Part shown: one piece after another, positions 51,098 to 59,595 of the stretch | How positions within the stretch are numbered: position 1 is the stretch's first letter | How the letters are laid out: the number at the start of each line of letters is the position of its first letter | Assembly: GCF_001463905.1 (NCBI RefSeq) | Contig: NZ_BBWR01000007.1 | Span: 62,001 to 126,000, forward strand | Length of the DNA: 64,000 bases | From: Aureimonas frigidaquae | GTDB lineage: Bacteria > Pseudomonadota > Alphaproteobacteria > Rhizobiales > Rhizobiaceae | Direction: 5' to 3' | Translations under genes and position numbers: made by a program | Notes under the pieces: model-generated | The model's input: the letters and a program-made list of their open reading frames with translations, nothing else | Database searches by the model: none | What the model was told of the DNA's origin: nothing

Positions 51098-52039
51098 TCA
51101 GTAGCCTGCGGATCTGTCCACCAGTCCCGTCAGGGCGCCGCCGGCCCGATGGCGGGTGATCTGGTCCGCGATCAGCGCCGAAAGAACATCCGGGTCCGAC
51201 GCCGCGGCGATATGAGGCGTCACGAAGCAGCGCGGATGGCGCCAGAGCGGGCTTGTCGGCGGCAGCGGCTCTTCCTCGAAGACATCGAGGGAGGCCTCCA
51301 TCAGCAGGCCGGATTCCAGTGCCGCCAGGATGTCGGCATCCTTCTGCAACCCGCCGCGCCCGGCATTGATGAGGACGGGCCCGCCAAGTGGCGTCCGGCG
51401 CTTCATACCGCCCAGGAAGGCCGCGTCGATCAGGCCGCGCGTCTCGTGCGTCAGGGGCAGGAGCACCACGACGATGTCGCTTTGCGCAAGGCAGGCCGCC
51501 AGCCCGTCGCGGCCGGAATGCACCTCGACCCCCTCCAGACGGCGCGGCGTGCGGCTCCAGCCGCTGACCTTGAAGCCGAGCACACGCAGCTTGGCGGCGG
51601 CATCGCGCCCCAGCTCGCCGAGCCCCAATATGCCGACCCGTAAGGCATGGGCCGCAGGCTGCGGCAGATCCTCCCAGCGCGCAGCGGCTTCCAGGTCCCG
51701 ATAGGCCCGCCCCTGGCGCAGATGGTCCAGCACGCGCCAGACGATGTACTCGCTCATGCGGCCCGTCAGATCGTCGGAGACGATCCGCACGATGGGCACG
51801 TCCGGCAGGGTCGGATCCGACAGGACATGATCGACGCCCGCGCCGAGCGAGAAGACGGCCTTCAGCTCCGGCAACGCGTTCAGAAGCCCCGGCTCCTGAT
51901 GCCAGACCACGGCATAATCGACCGTCGCGTCCTGCCCCGGCTCGAGCGCGGTGACGACCGCGTCCTGCGGCAGCCTGGATGCCAAAGCGGATCGCCACGT
52001 CGGCGCGGAGGCGCCACTTGTCGCCACCAGGATCGTCAT
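51098..52039 (-). CDS. ghrA: Glyoxylate/hydroxypyruvate reductase A-type dehydrogenase
   Basis: NAD(P)H-dependent 2-hydroxyacid dehydrogenase reducing glyoxylate or hydroxypyruvate. The 313-residue protein has the Rossmann motif VGILGLGELGRDAA, the Arg in INAGRGGL, and the catalytic Glu and His in FEEEPLPP and FVTPHIAA. Its N-terminal half (FSLGAGVDHVLSDPTLPDVPIVRI) is typical of GhrA. It is last in the yej operon; its start overlaps the Nudix stop by 4 bp. Confidence 0.9.
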   Translation of the reverse strand: MTILVATSGASAPTWRSALASRLPQDAVVTALEPGQDATVDYAVVWHQEPGLLNALPELKAVFSLGAGVDHVLSDPTLPDVPIVRIVSDDLTGRMSEYIVWRVLDHLRQGRAYRDLEAAARWEDLPQPAAHALRVGILGLGELGRDAAAKLRVLGFKVSGWSRTPRRLEGVEVHSGRDGLAACLAQSDIVVVLLPLTHETRGLIDAAFLGGMKRRTPLGGPVLINAGRGGLQKDADILAALESGLLMEASLDVFEEEPLPPTSPLWRHPRCFVTPHIAAASDPDVLSALIADQITRHRAGGALTGLVDRSAGY

Positions 52040-52692
52040 GATGGAGTTCCCGTTATGCTGTCGGCCAGAACGCGGGCCATGGGCCGGCCCTTGCGGTCGA
52101 ACCAGTGCAGGGCGGTGATGAGCGGGCCGTTCATCAGCTTGCCCTCGTCCATCGCCTCGAGCAGCGGGGCGACCGGTGCGGCGAAAGGCAGGATATCCTC
52201 GTGTTCCTCCGCCAGGCCGGCGGACAAGGGAAGCCGCGAGGCGTCCACGATGGCCATGAAGTAATGCAGCATCTCGTCGCAGAGGCCGGGCGAGGAGAGG
52301 GCGGAGAAGATCGGGGCGATGGCCAGCGCCTCGAGCCCGGTTTCCTCCCGCATCTCCCGCGCGGCCGTGTCAGCCGTGCGCTCGCCATCGTCGATCAGCC
52401 CGGCCGGCAGCTCCAGCGGTGCGGCGCCCGGCGTCATCAAGGCCGCGCCGATGCGGAACTGGCGGATCAGGACGATCGCGTCGCGCACCGGATCATAGGG
52501 AAGGATGATGGCGGCAGACCGGCAGCGCAGAACCTCGCGCCCCACATTCTCGTAGCGGCGGGTGCCGTCGAGGCTGTCATAGGACACGATGAACCTGTCG
52601 AGCGGGCGGAAGCCATCGGCCAGCCGCTCGCAACCATTGATGGAGAAATCCAGCGCCTGATCGGCCAGCCGGCGGCGATCGGCGACGCTCAT
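52036..52692 (-). CDS. Nudix hydrolase, ADP-ribose/GDP-mannose pyrophosphatase type
   Basis: A 218-residue Nudix enzyme. The Nudix box GLIDDGERTADTAAREMREETGLEA fits G-x5-E-x7-REUxEExGU, preceded by VLIRQFRIGAALM, as in ADP-ribose and GDP-mannose pyrophosphatases. Substrate is uncertain. Its ATG overlaps the yejF stop and its stop overlaps the ghrA start, so it is translationally coupled to a peptide transporter operon. Confidence 0.88.
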   Translation of the reverse strand: MSVADRRRLADQALDFSINGCERLADGFRPLDRFIVSYDSLDGTRRYENVGREVLRCRSAAIILPYDPVRDAIVLIRQFRIGAALMTPGAAPLELPAGLIDDGERTADTAAREMREETGLEALAIAPIFSALSSPGLCDEMLHYFMAIVDASRLPLSAGLAEEHEDILPFAAPVAPLLEAMDEGKLMNGPLITALHWFDRKGRPMARVLADSITGTPS

Positions 52693-54329
52693 TGAGACAC
52701 CGCCAATCCCGGTGTCGCCTTGACGTCGAAGGCCGCCGCCATGAGAGCCTTGGTGTAGTCGCTCCTCGGTCGCTCGAAGATCTCTTCAGCGGGCCCGGAT
52801 TCCACGACCTTGCCGTTGCGCATCACGATCAGATAATTGGCCAAAGCACGCACGACCTTCAGATCGTGGCTGATGAACAGATAGGCGAGGGCGTGCTTCT
52901 GCTGCAGGTCCCGCAAAAGATCGACGACCTGCGCCTGCACGCTCATGTCGAGGGCCGAGGTCGGCTCGTCCAGCATCACGAAACGCGGGTTGAGCACCAT
53001 GGCGCGCGCAATGGCGATGCGCTGGCGCTGGCCGCCGGAAAATTCGTGCGGGTAGCGGAACCGCAAGGCGGGATCGAGGCCCACCTCACGCAAAGCCGAG
53101 ACGACCCGCGCCTCCCGCTCGACGGCACTCAACTGCCGTTGATGGATGGACAGGCCCTCCGCGACGATCTCGGCCACCGACATGCGCGGCGACAGCGAGC
53201 CGAAGGGATCCTGAAAGACGATCTGGATGCGGTCACGCAAGGGGCGCATATCGGCGAAGGAGCGGTCGTCGATGCGCGCGCCGTCGAACAGGATCTGCCC
53301 CGTGGAGGAGATCATCCGCGTCAGCGCGAGGCCCAGCGTCGTCTTGCCCGAACCCGATTCCCCCACCACGCCGACGGTCTGGCCGGCCCGAACGGCGACA
53401 TCGATCCCGTCGACGGCCTTCACATGATCGCTGACGCGGCGCAGAAGGCCCGTCCGCACCGGGAACCACACCTTCACGCCGCGCCCTTCCATGACGATGG
53501 GGGCGTTTTCGTTGGCCGCCGGCGGCTTGCCCTTGGGCTCGGCGGCCAGGAGATGCTTGGTGTAGGAGTGGCGCGGATGGTCGAAGACATCCTCCGTGCG
53601 GCCCTGTTCCACCAGCTTGCCCTTGAACATCACGCAGACACGGTCGGCGATGCGCCGCACGATCCCGAGATCATGCGTGATGAAGAGCATGGCCATGCGC
53701 CGCTCGACCTGGAAGGACTTCAGGAGTTCCAGGATCTGCGCCTGCACGGTGACATCCAGCGCGGTCGTCGGCTCGTCGGCAATGAGGATGTCCGGCTCGT
53801 TGGCCAGGGCCATGGCGATCATGACACGCTGACGCTGCCCCCCCGACAATTGGTGCGGGTAGGATTGCAGCCGCTTCTCCGGCTCGCGGATGCCCACCTG
53901 CGTCAGGAGCTTGAGCGTCTCGGCACGCGCGGCCGCATCGGACAGGCCGCGATGGATCTTCATGATCTCGCCGACCTGCCGCTCGATCGTGTGCAGCGGG
54001 TTCAGGGAGCTCATCGGCTCCTGGAAGATCATGGAGATGCGGCTGCCACGGATCTTGCGCAGGGCCGTCTCGTCCGCATGCAGAAGGTCCTGCCCGCGAT
54101 AGAGGACCTGCCCGCCCGGGTGGCTGGCCGCCGGATAGGGCAGGAGCCGCAGCACCGAAAGGGCCGATACCGATTTGCCGGAGCCCGATTCACCCACCAG
54201 GGCCAGGGTTTCGCCCGGCGCGATATGGAAGGACACGCCATCCACCGCAATCGTCGTGCGTTCGCCCTGATGGAACGCGACGGACAGGTCGCGGACATCG
54301 AGCAGCGGAGCCTGCCCGGACGCGTCCAT
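52689..54329 (-). CDS. yejF: Dual ATPase of a microcin C/oligopeptide ABC transporter (YejF-like)
   Basis: Provides ATP hydrolysis for the YejBE permease. The 546-residue protein contains two full ABC domains: Walker [13 protein letters not shown] and [12 protein letters not shown], signatures [12 protein letters not shown] and [12 protein letters not shown], and Walker B with DEPTTALD and [11 protein letters not shown] at 54329 is chosen because AGGTGA lies 5 nt upstream; an earlier ATG at 54353 would overlap the exporter gene by 8 bp. A CDF exporter gene separates it from yejE. Confidence 0.92.
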   Translation of the reverse strand: MDASGQAPLLDVRDLSVAFHQGERTTIAVDGVSFHIAPGETLALVGESGSGKSVSALSVLRLLPYPAASHPGGQVLYRGQDLLHADETALRKIRGSRISMIFQEPMSSLNPLHTIERQVGEIMKIHRGLSDAAARAETLKLLTQVGIREPEKRLQSYPHQLSGGQRQRVMIAMALANEPDILIADEPTTALDVTVQAQILELLKSFQVERRMAMLFITHDLGIVRRIADRVCVMFKGKLVEQGRTEDVFDHPRHSYTKHLLAAEPKGKPPAANENAPIVMEGRGVKVWFPVRTGLLRRVSDHVKAVDGIDVAVRAGQTVGVVGESGSGKTTLGLALTRMISSTGQILFDGARIDDRSFADMRPLRDRIQIVFQDPFGSLSPRMSVAEIVAEGLSIHQRQLSAVEREARVVSALREVGLDPALRFRYPHEFSGGQRQRIAIARAMVLNPRFVMLDEPTSALDMSVQAQVVDLLRDLQQKHALAYLFISHDLKVVRALANYLIVMRNGKVVESGPAEEIFERPRSDYTKALMAAAFDVKATPGLAVSQ

Positions 54330-54345
54330 TCCGGTCACCTCATCC

Positions 54346-55374
54346 TCATGCATGTTCGGGGCTTTCGACTGGAGGTCGTTGGGGCGTGTGGAAACAGTCC
54401 GCATCGCCATCGGCGCAGGGGCCCGTCTCTACCTCGACCGTGGTGTGGCCGATGGCGAAGGCCTCCGCCAGCCGGAGCTTGATCGCCGGCACCACGGTGG
54501 CGGGGTCGGCGCCCTCTGCCAGCCGCGCATGCAGCGTGACGAGGGAGCGGCGCGGCGTGATCGACCAGGCATGGACGTGGTGCACATCGATGACGCCCGG
54601 AACGGTGCGCAGGAGATCGGGACCGATCGCATCCACGGACAGATGGGCCGGCACACCCTCCAGGAGGACGTGCCCGGCATCGCGCACCAGGCGCCAGGCC
54701 GAGACGAGCACGATCAGGCTGACCAGCACCGACAGGATCGGATCAATCGGCATCCAGCCCGTGGCCAGGATCACCAGCGCCGCCACGATGGCCGCGACGG
54801 AGCCGAGGAGATCGCCCAGGACATGCAGGAGCGCGCCCCGGATGTTCAGGTTCTCGCGCTCGGCGCCGTGCAGCACCTTGAACACGGCGATGTTGACGAT
54901 GAGGCCCAGGACGGCGACGGCCAGCATGGGGCCGGCCAGAACCTCTTCCGGGGTCATCATCCGGCGCCAGGCTTCGACCACGATGAAGATGGCGATGACG
55001 AAAAGGGCGAGGCCGTTGACGAAGGCGACGACGACTTCGAAGCGTTCATAGCCGAAGGTGCGTTTCAGGTCCTGCGGGCGGCGCGCGAGCCGGAAGGCGA
55101 ACCAGCCGAGCCCGAGCGCGGCGAAATCCGTCAGCATATGCGCCGCATCGGCGATGAGGGCGAGCGAACCGGCGATGACGCCGCCGAAAAACTCGACCAC
55201 CATGAAGAGGCCGGTGGCGACGGCCGCGATGGCGATGCGCCGCTCGTTCACGCCGGCCAGGTGATCGTGCCCGCCGGCGCCATGCGAATGGCCATGGGCG
55301 TGGTTGTGAGCGTGCCCGTCCTCATGCCCATGCCCGTCCTCATGGTCGTGATCATGCGGATGATCGTGCCCCAT
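54346..55374 (-). CDS. Cation diffusion facilitator (Zn2+/Co2+ exporter) with His-rich N-terminus
   Basis: Proton-coupled exporter of divalent metals, 342 residues. The first 38 residues are a dense His/Asp/Gly metal-binding tail. Six helices follow, with the transport-site motifs in ALIADAAHMLTDF and ALLHVLGDLLGS, and a C-terminal cytoplasmic domain (VIDVHHVHAWSI). It resembles CzcD/DmeF. It sits inside the yej operon: 9 bp after yejE with an AGGAG ribosome site at the end of yejE, and just before yejF. Confidence 0.92.
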   Translation of the reverse strand: MGHDHPHDHDHEDGHGHEDGHAHNHAHGHSHGAGGHDHLAGVNERRIAIAAVATGLFMVVEFFGGVIAGSLALIADAAHMLTDFAALGLGWFAFRLARRPQDLKRTFGYERFEVVVAFVNGLALFVIAIFIVVEAWRRMMTPEEVLAGPMLAVAVLGLIVNIAVFKVLHGAERENLNIRGALLHVLGDLLGSVAAIVAALVILATGWMPIDPILSVLVSLIVLVSAWRLVRDAGHVLLEGVPAHLSVDAIGPDLLRTVPGVIDVHHVHAWSITPRRSLVTLHARLAEGADPATVVPAIKLRLAEAFAIGHTTVEVETGPCADGDADCFHTPQRPPVESPEHA

Positions 55375-55383
55375 GGCGCGCTC

Positions 55384-56565
55384 CTACCGGAAGCTCTTGC
55401 GCGGATCGAAGGCGTCGCGGACGGCCTCCCCCACGAAAACGAGCAAGGACAACATCAGAGACAGGACCACGAAGCCGGATATGCCGAGCCAGGGTGCCTG
55501 CAGGTTGTTGCGGCCCTGCGCCAGGAGCTCACCCAGCGAGGGGGAGCCCGGCGGCAGGCCGAAACCCAGGAAGTCGAGCGATGTGAGCGTGGTGATCGAG
55601 CCGTTCAGGATGAAGGGCAGGAAGGTCAGCGTGGCGACCATGGCATTGGGCAGGAGATGGCGCCAGATGATGGTCGCGTCCTTTACGCCGAGCGCGCGTG
55701 CCGCGTTCACATATTCGAAGTTGCGCGCGCGCAGGAACTCCGCCCGCACCACGCCCACGAAGGCGACCCAGGAGAAGAGCAGCATGATCCCGAGTAGGAT
55801 CCAGAAGCCAGGCGGCAGGATCGCCGCGACGATGAGCAGAAGATAGAGGACGGGGATCGAGGACCAGATCTCGATGAAACGCTGGGCGATCAGATCCACC
55901 CAGCCGCCGAAATAGCCCTGGATCGCGCCGGCCGTCACCCCGATCACCGCCGAGAAGACCGTGAGGACCAGGCCGAACAGCACCGAGATGCGGAAGCCGT
56001 AGATCAGCCGGGCGAGCACGTCGCGCGCCTGATCGTCCGTGCCGAGCCAGTTGTAGTTGCCGATGGTGCAGTTGGGATCGTCCACGCCGAGCGGGTAGCG
56101 CTGGCAGCGCTCTTCCTTGGAGAAGGTCCAGGATGGCGCGGAGGGCGCGGGGGTCGGCACCTCGTTGTTGACGGTGCGGTAGGAGTAACGGACCGGCGGC
56201 CAGATCATCCAGCCATTCTGGCCGATCTCGTCCTGGATGAAGGGGTCACGGTAATTGGTGACGGGGAGGAAGCCGCCGAAGACCTCTTCCGGATAGTCCT
56301 GGAAGATCGGAGCGTAATACTCGCCCTTGTATTCGATCAGGATGGGCTTGTCGTTGGCGACGAACTCGGCGAACAGCGTGACGAGGAAGAGCGCCAGGAA
56401 GAACCAGAGCGACCAGTAGCCGCGTCGGTTGGCCTTGAAGTTCTGCCAGCGGCGCGCGTTGAGCGGCGAAAGGCGCTGGCGCGGCGCCGCCGCCATGGCG
56501 GGGACCGTTTGGGCGATGCCAGCCGATGTTTCGCTGGCTTCCGTGGCGGGGGAGAGATGATCCAA
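55384..56565 (-). CDS. yejE: Oligopeptide/microcin C ABC transporter permease YejE
   Basis: Inner-membrane permease of 393 residues. It has one N-terminal helix, a long periplasmic segment typical of YejE (KPILIEYKGEYYAPIFQDYPEEVFGGFLP and the Cys-containing RCQRYPLGVDDPNCTIG), and five further helices. The ABC-permease EAA loop is seen around RALGVKDATIIWRHLLPNAM. It pairs with YejB, whose gene ends 3 bp upstream. Confidence 0.93.
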   Translation of the reverse strand: MDHLSPATEASETSAGIAQTVPAMAAAPRQRLSPLNARRWQNFKANRRGYWSLWFFLALFLVTLFAEFVANDKPILIEYKGEYYAPIFQDYPEEVFGGFLPVTNYRDPFIQDEIGQNGWMIWPPVRYSYRTVNNEVPTPAPSAPSWTFSKEERCQRYPLGVDDPNCTIGNYNWLGTDDQARDVLARLIYGFRISVLFGLVLTVFSAVIGVTAGAIQGYFGGWVDLIAQRFIEIWSSIPVLYLLLIVAAILPPGFWILLGIMLLFSWVAFVGVVRAEFLRARNFEYVNAARALGVKDATIIWRHLLPNAMVATLTFLPFILNGSITTLTSLDFLGFGLPPGSPSLGELLAQGRNNLQAPWLGISGFVVLSLMLSLLVFVGEAVRDAFDPRKSFR

Positions 56566-56568
56566 GGC

Positions 56569-57651
56569 TCAGACCTCCCGGCGCTCGAAGTCGATCCGCG
56601 GATCGATCCAGGTGTAGCAGAGATCGGAAATCAGCGTCGCCACGAGCCCGATCAACGAGAAGATGTAGAGCGTCGCGAAGACGACGGGATAATCGCGGCG
56701 ATAGATGCTTTCAAACCCCAGGAGCCCGAGCCCGTCCAGCGAGAAGATGGTTTCGATCAGCAGCGAGCCGGTGAAGAAGGCCGAGATGAAGGCCCCCGGA
56801 AAGCCGGCCACGATGATCAGCATGGCGTTGCGGAAGACGTGGCCGTAGAGGACCCGGTTCTCCGTCAGGCCCTTGGCGCGGGCCGTGGTCACGTATTGCT
56901 TGCGGATTTCGTCCAGGAAGGAATTCTTCGTCAGGAGCGTCGTCGTGGCGAAGGCGGACAGGGACAGGGCGATGAGCGGCAGCGTCAGGTGCCAGAAATA
57001 GTCGAGGATCCGCTCCGGCCAGGAGAGCTGGCTCCAATTGTCCGAGACGAGGCCGCGCAAGGGGAACCAGTCCAGGAAGGACCCGCCGGCAAACAGTACG
57101 ATCAGGAGCACGGCGAAGAGGAAGCCGGGAATGGCATAGGCCACGATGATGACGCCCGATGTCCAGACATCGAAGCTCGACCCGTCCTTCAAAGCCTTGC
57201 GAATGCCCAGCGGGATGGAAATCCCGTAGGAGATGAGCGTGATCCAGAGGCCGAGAGAGATGGAGACCGGCATTTTCTCCAGAATCAGGTCGATCACCGA
57301 GATCGAGCGGAAATAGCTTTCCCCGAAATCGAAGCGGGCGAAGTTCCAGATCATCAGCCCGAACCGCTCCAGGGGCGGCTTGTCGAAGCCGAACTGCTGT
57401 TCGAGTTTGGCGATGAAGGCCGGGTCGAGCCCTTGCGCGCCGCGATAGCCCGATGTGTCGGTGCTCGCCTGGTACTGCGTTTCACCGCCGCCGCCACCGG
57501 ACAGGCGGTCGCCCGCCTGGCCCTGCAGCGTGGCGATGACCTGTTCCACCGGCCCGCCGGGTGCGAACTGGATGACGATGAAGGAAATGGCCATGATGCC
57601 GAGCAGAGTCGGGATCATCAGCAGCAAGCGGCGTAGGATGTAAGCGCCCAT
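56569..57651 (-). CDS. yejB: Oligopeptide/microcin C ABC transporter permease YejB
   Basis: Permease of 360 residues. The N-terminus ([34 protein letters not shown]) is standard for DppB/YejB, and the C-terminal part carries the EAA-loop region [24 protein letters not shown] periplasmic insertion near residues 40-90 contains a Gly run. The gene follows the second solute-binding protein after 63 bp. Confidence 0.93.
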   Translation of the reverse strand: MGAYILRRLLLMIPTLLGIMAISFIVIQFAPGGPVEQVIATLQGQAGDRLSGGGGGETQYQASTDTSGYRGAQGLDPAFIAKLEQQFGFDKPPLERFGLMIWNFARFDFGESYFRSISVIDLILEKMPVSISLGLWITLISYGISIPLGIRKALKDGSSFDVWTSGVIIVAYAIPGFLFAVLLIVLFAGGSFLDWFPLRGLVSDNWSQLSWPERILDYFWHLTLPLIALSLSAFATTTLLTKNSFLDEIRKQYVTTARAKGLTENRVLYGHVFRNAMLIIVAGFPGAFISAFFTGSLLIETIFSLDGLGLLGFESIYRRDYPVVFATLYIFSLIGLVATLISDLCYTWIDPRIDFERREV

Positions 57652-57714
57652 GTCGGCTGCGTTTCAACTCCGGTTCGCGGGACCCCCGCGTCGTCTGGGG
57701 GGAGGGACACGCCG

Positions 57715-59595
57715 TCAGGCGCGGCCGATGGCTTTGGCCTTCTCCTCTTCGTACCACCACAGGGATTCGACCGGGAAGCCGTAATCGGGCTTCTTCGGCA
57801 ACATTCCGAACATATCCCAGTAGGCGACGTTGCGGGAGGATGCGGCAATGTTCGGCACCCAGTCGAGCCGCGCCCGCAGGATCCGGTCCAGGCACCGCAT
57901 GAGCACGACGAGCTCGTCGCGCGATTGCGCCGCCCCGACGCGGGCGATGATGGCATCGACGGCCGGGCTCGCCATTCCGGGGTAGTTGTAGCCGCCCTGC
58001 ATCTCCCGCGTCCCGCTGCCGAAGAAGAGCTTCAGGCCCTCGGGCGTCGGCGTGGCGGAAAGCTGGAAGGCCGACAGCATCATGTCGAAATCGAAGCTGT
58101 TCTGGCGCGCCTGGTACTGTGCCGCGTCGACCAGCCGGAAATCGGCATCGACGCCGATGGCGCGCATATTGCCGATCATCTTGCCGTAGACACGGGTCTG
58201 TTCGGGATCGTTGATCATGTACTCGACACGCAGCGTCTCGCCCGCGGCATCGATGAGATGCTCGCCCTTGCGGACCCAGCCGGCCGCTGCCAGAAGGCGG
58301 CTCGCATCGCGCAGGAGCGCACGGTCGAAGCCGCTGCCGTCCGATACGGGCTGCACCCAGACCGGGCCGAAGACCTCCTGCGGCAGGTCGGCGGCCAGCG
58401 GCTCCAGAATGGCGCGCTCTTGGGCCGAGGGTGCCCCTTCCGCTACGAATTCCGAACCCTCGAAGCAGGAATTGGCGTGCCGCCGCAGCCCGAACATGAG
58501 GTTGGCGTTCGTCCACTCGAAATCGAAGCACAGGTTCAGCGCGCGCCGCACCCGCGGATCGGCAAAGCGCGCGCGCCGTTGGTTGAAGGCCCAGCACTGG
58601 AAGCGCGGTTGCCGGTTGTCCGGGAACTCCTTGCGGACGATCCGGCCGTCCCGGACGGCCGGAATGTCATATTCCGTCGCCCAGGCTTTGGTCGTGAATT
58701 CCTCGCGGCAGGTCACGTCGCCTTTCTTGAAGGCCTGCAAGGCAGCCTGCCTGTCGCGGTAGAACTCGATGCGCAGGGTCTGGAGATGATCGAGCCCGCG
58801 CGCGAAGGGCAGGTCTGCCGCCCAATAGTCCGCACGCCGCTCATATTCGATGTAGCGCCCCGCCTCGTAGCGCCCGACACGGTAGCGCCCGCTGCCGGGA
58901 ATTTCTTCCATGGTCACCCGCGCGAAGCTGCGCGCATCGAAGAAGCCCTTGCGCAGGATGGGAATTCCGGCCATCGCGCCCAGTGCCGCCGGCACCGTCT
59001 GCCGGCCGGAAAAGACGAGCCGGACGGTCCCTGCATCGAGCGCCGTGATGCTGGTGACTTCCGCCAGCGCCATGACAAGGCTCGGATGCCCGTCCGCCTT
59101 CAAGGTCTCGTAGCTGAAGACGACATCCTCTGCGGTGACCGGCTCGCCGGTGGCAAAGCGCGCCTCCGGCCGCAGGGCGAAGGTAAAGCTGTTGGCATCG
59201 GCGCTCATGGTCACCGTCTGCGCCAGGGCGCAGTAGATGGCGTCCGGCTCGTCGAGCGAGGAGACCATGAGCGAATCATAGAGCTTTTCCATGCGGGGCG
59301 GTGCATTGCCCTGCAGGACGAGCGTATTGAGCGTATCGAAAGTATCGGGCGCCTGGTTCAGGATCCAGTTCGGCACGGTCATGACCATCCGGCCACCCGT
59401 CGGCGCGTCCGGATTGGCATAGGCGAACTGCGTGTAGTTGGGCGCATAAGCAAGCTCGCCGAAGGCGGAGAGCCCATGCAGCGGCGTATCGGCCGCGTTT
59501 CCGGCAAAGGCGCGGCGCGGGGCCGTCAGCCCGGCGGCCGCACCAGAAAGAAGCAGCCCGTTGAAGCCGCGCCGGCTCAGCCAGAAGCCGGTCAT
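57715..59595 (-). CDS. yejA: Extracellular solute-binding protein, YejA-like (second copy)
   Basis: Periplasmic family 5 peptide-binding protein, 626 residues. The start has a twin-arginine signal (SRRGFNGLLLSGAAAGLTAPRRAFA). Features include GELAYAPNYTQFAYANPDAPTGGRM near the mature N-terminus and FADPRVRRALNLCFDFEWTNANLM in the centre, characteristic of YejA. The ATG overlaps the stop of the first yejA gene by 4 bp. Two paralogues may widen substrate range; the ligand is unknown. Confidence 0.92.
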   Translation of the reverse strand: MTGFWLSRRGFNGLLLSGAAAGLTAPRRAFAGNAADTPLHGLSAFGELAYAPNYTQFAYANPDAPTGGRMVMTVPNWILNQAPDTFDTLNTLVLQGNAPPRMEKLYDSLMVSSLDEPDAIYCALAQTVTMSADANSFTFALRPEARFATGEPVTAEDVVFSYETLKADGHPSLVMALAEVTSITALDAGTVRLVFSGRQTVPAALGAMAGIPILRKGFFDARSFARVTMEEIPGSGRYRVGRYEAGRYIEYERRADYWAADLPFARGLDHLQTLRIEFYRDRQAALQAFKKGDVTCREEFTTKAWATEYDIPAVRDGRIVRKEFPDNRQPRFQCWAFNQRRARFADPRVRRALNLCFDFEWTNANLMFGLRRHANSCFEGSEFVAEGAPSAQERAILEPLAADLPQEVFGPVWVQPVSDGSGFDRALLRDASRLLAAAGWVRKGEHLIDAAGETLRVEYMINDPEQTRVYGKMIGNMRAIGVDADFRLVDAAQYQARQNSFDFDMMLSAFQLSATPTPEGLKLFFGSGTREMQGGYNYPGMASPAVDAIIARVGAAQSRDELVVLMRCLDRILRARLDWVPNIAASSRNVAYWDMFGMLPKKPDYGFPVESLWWYEEEKAKAIGRA

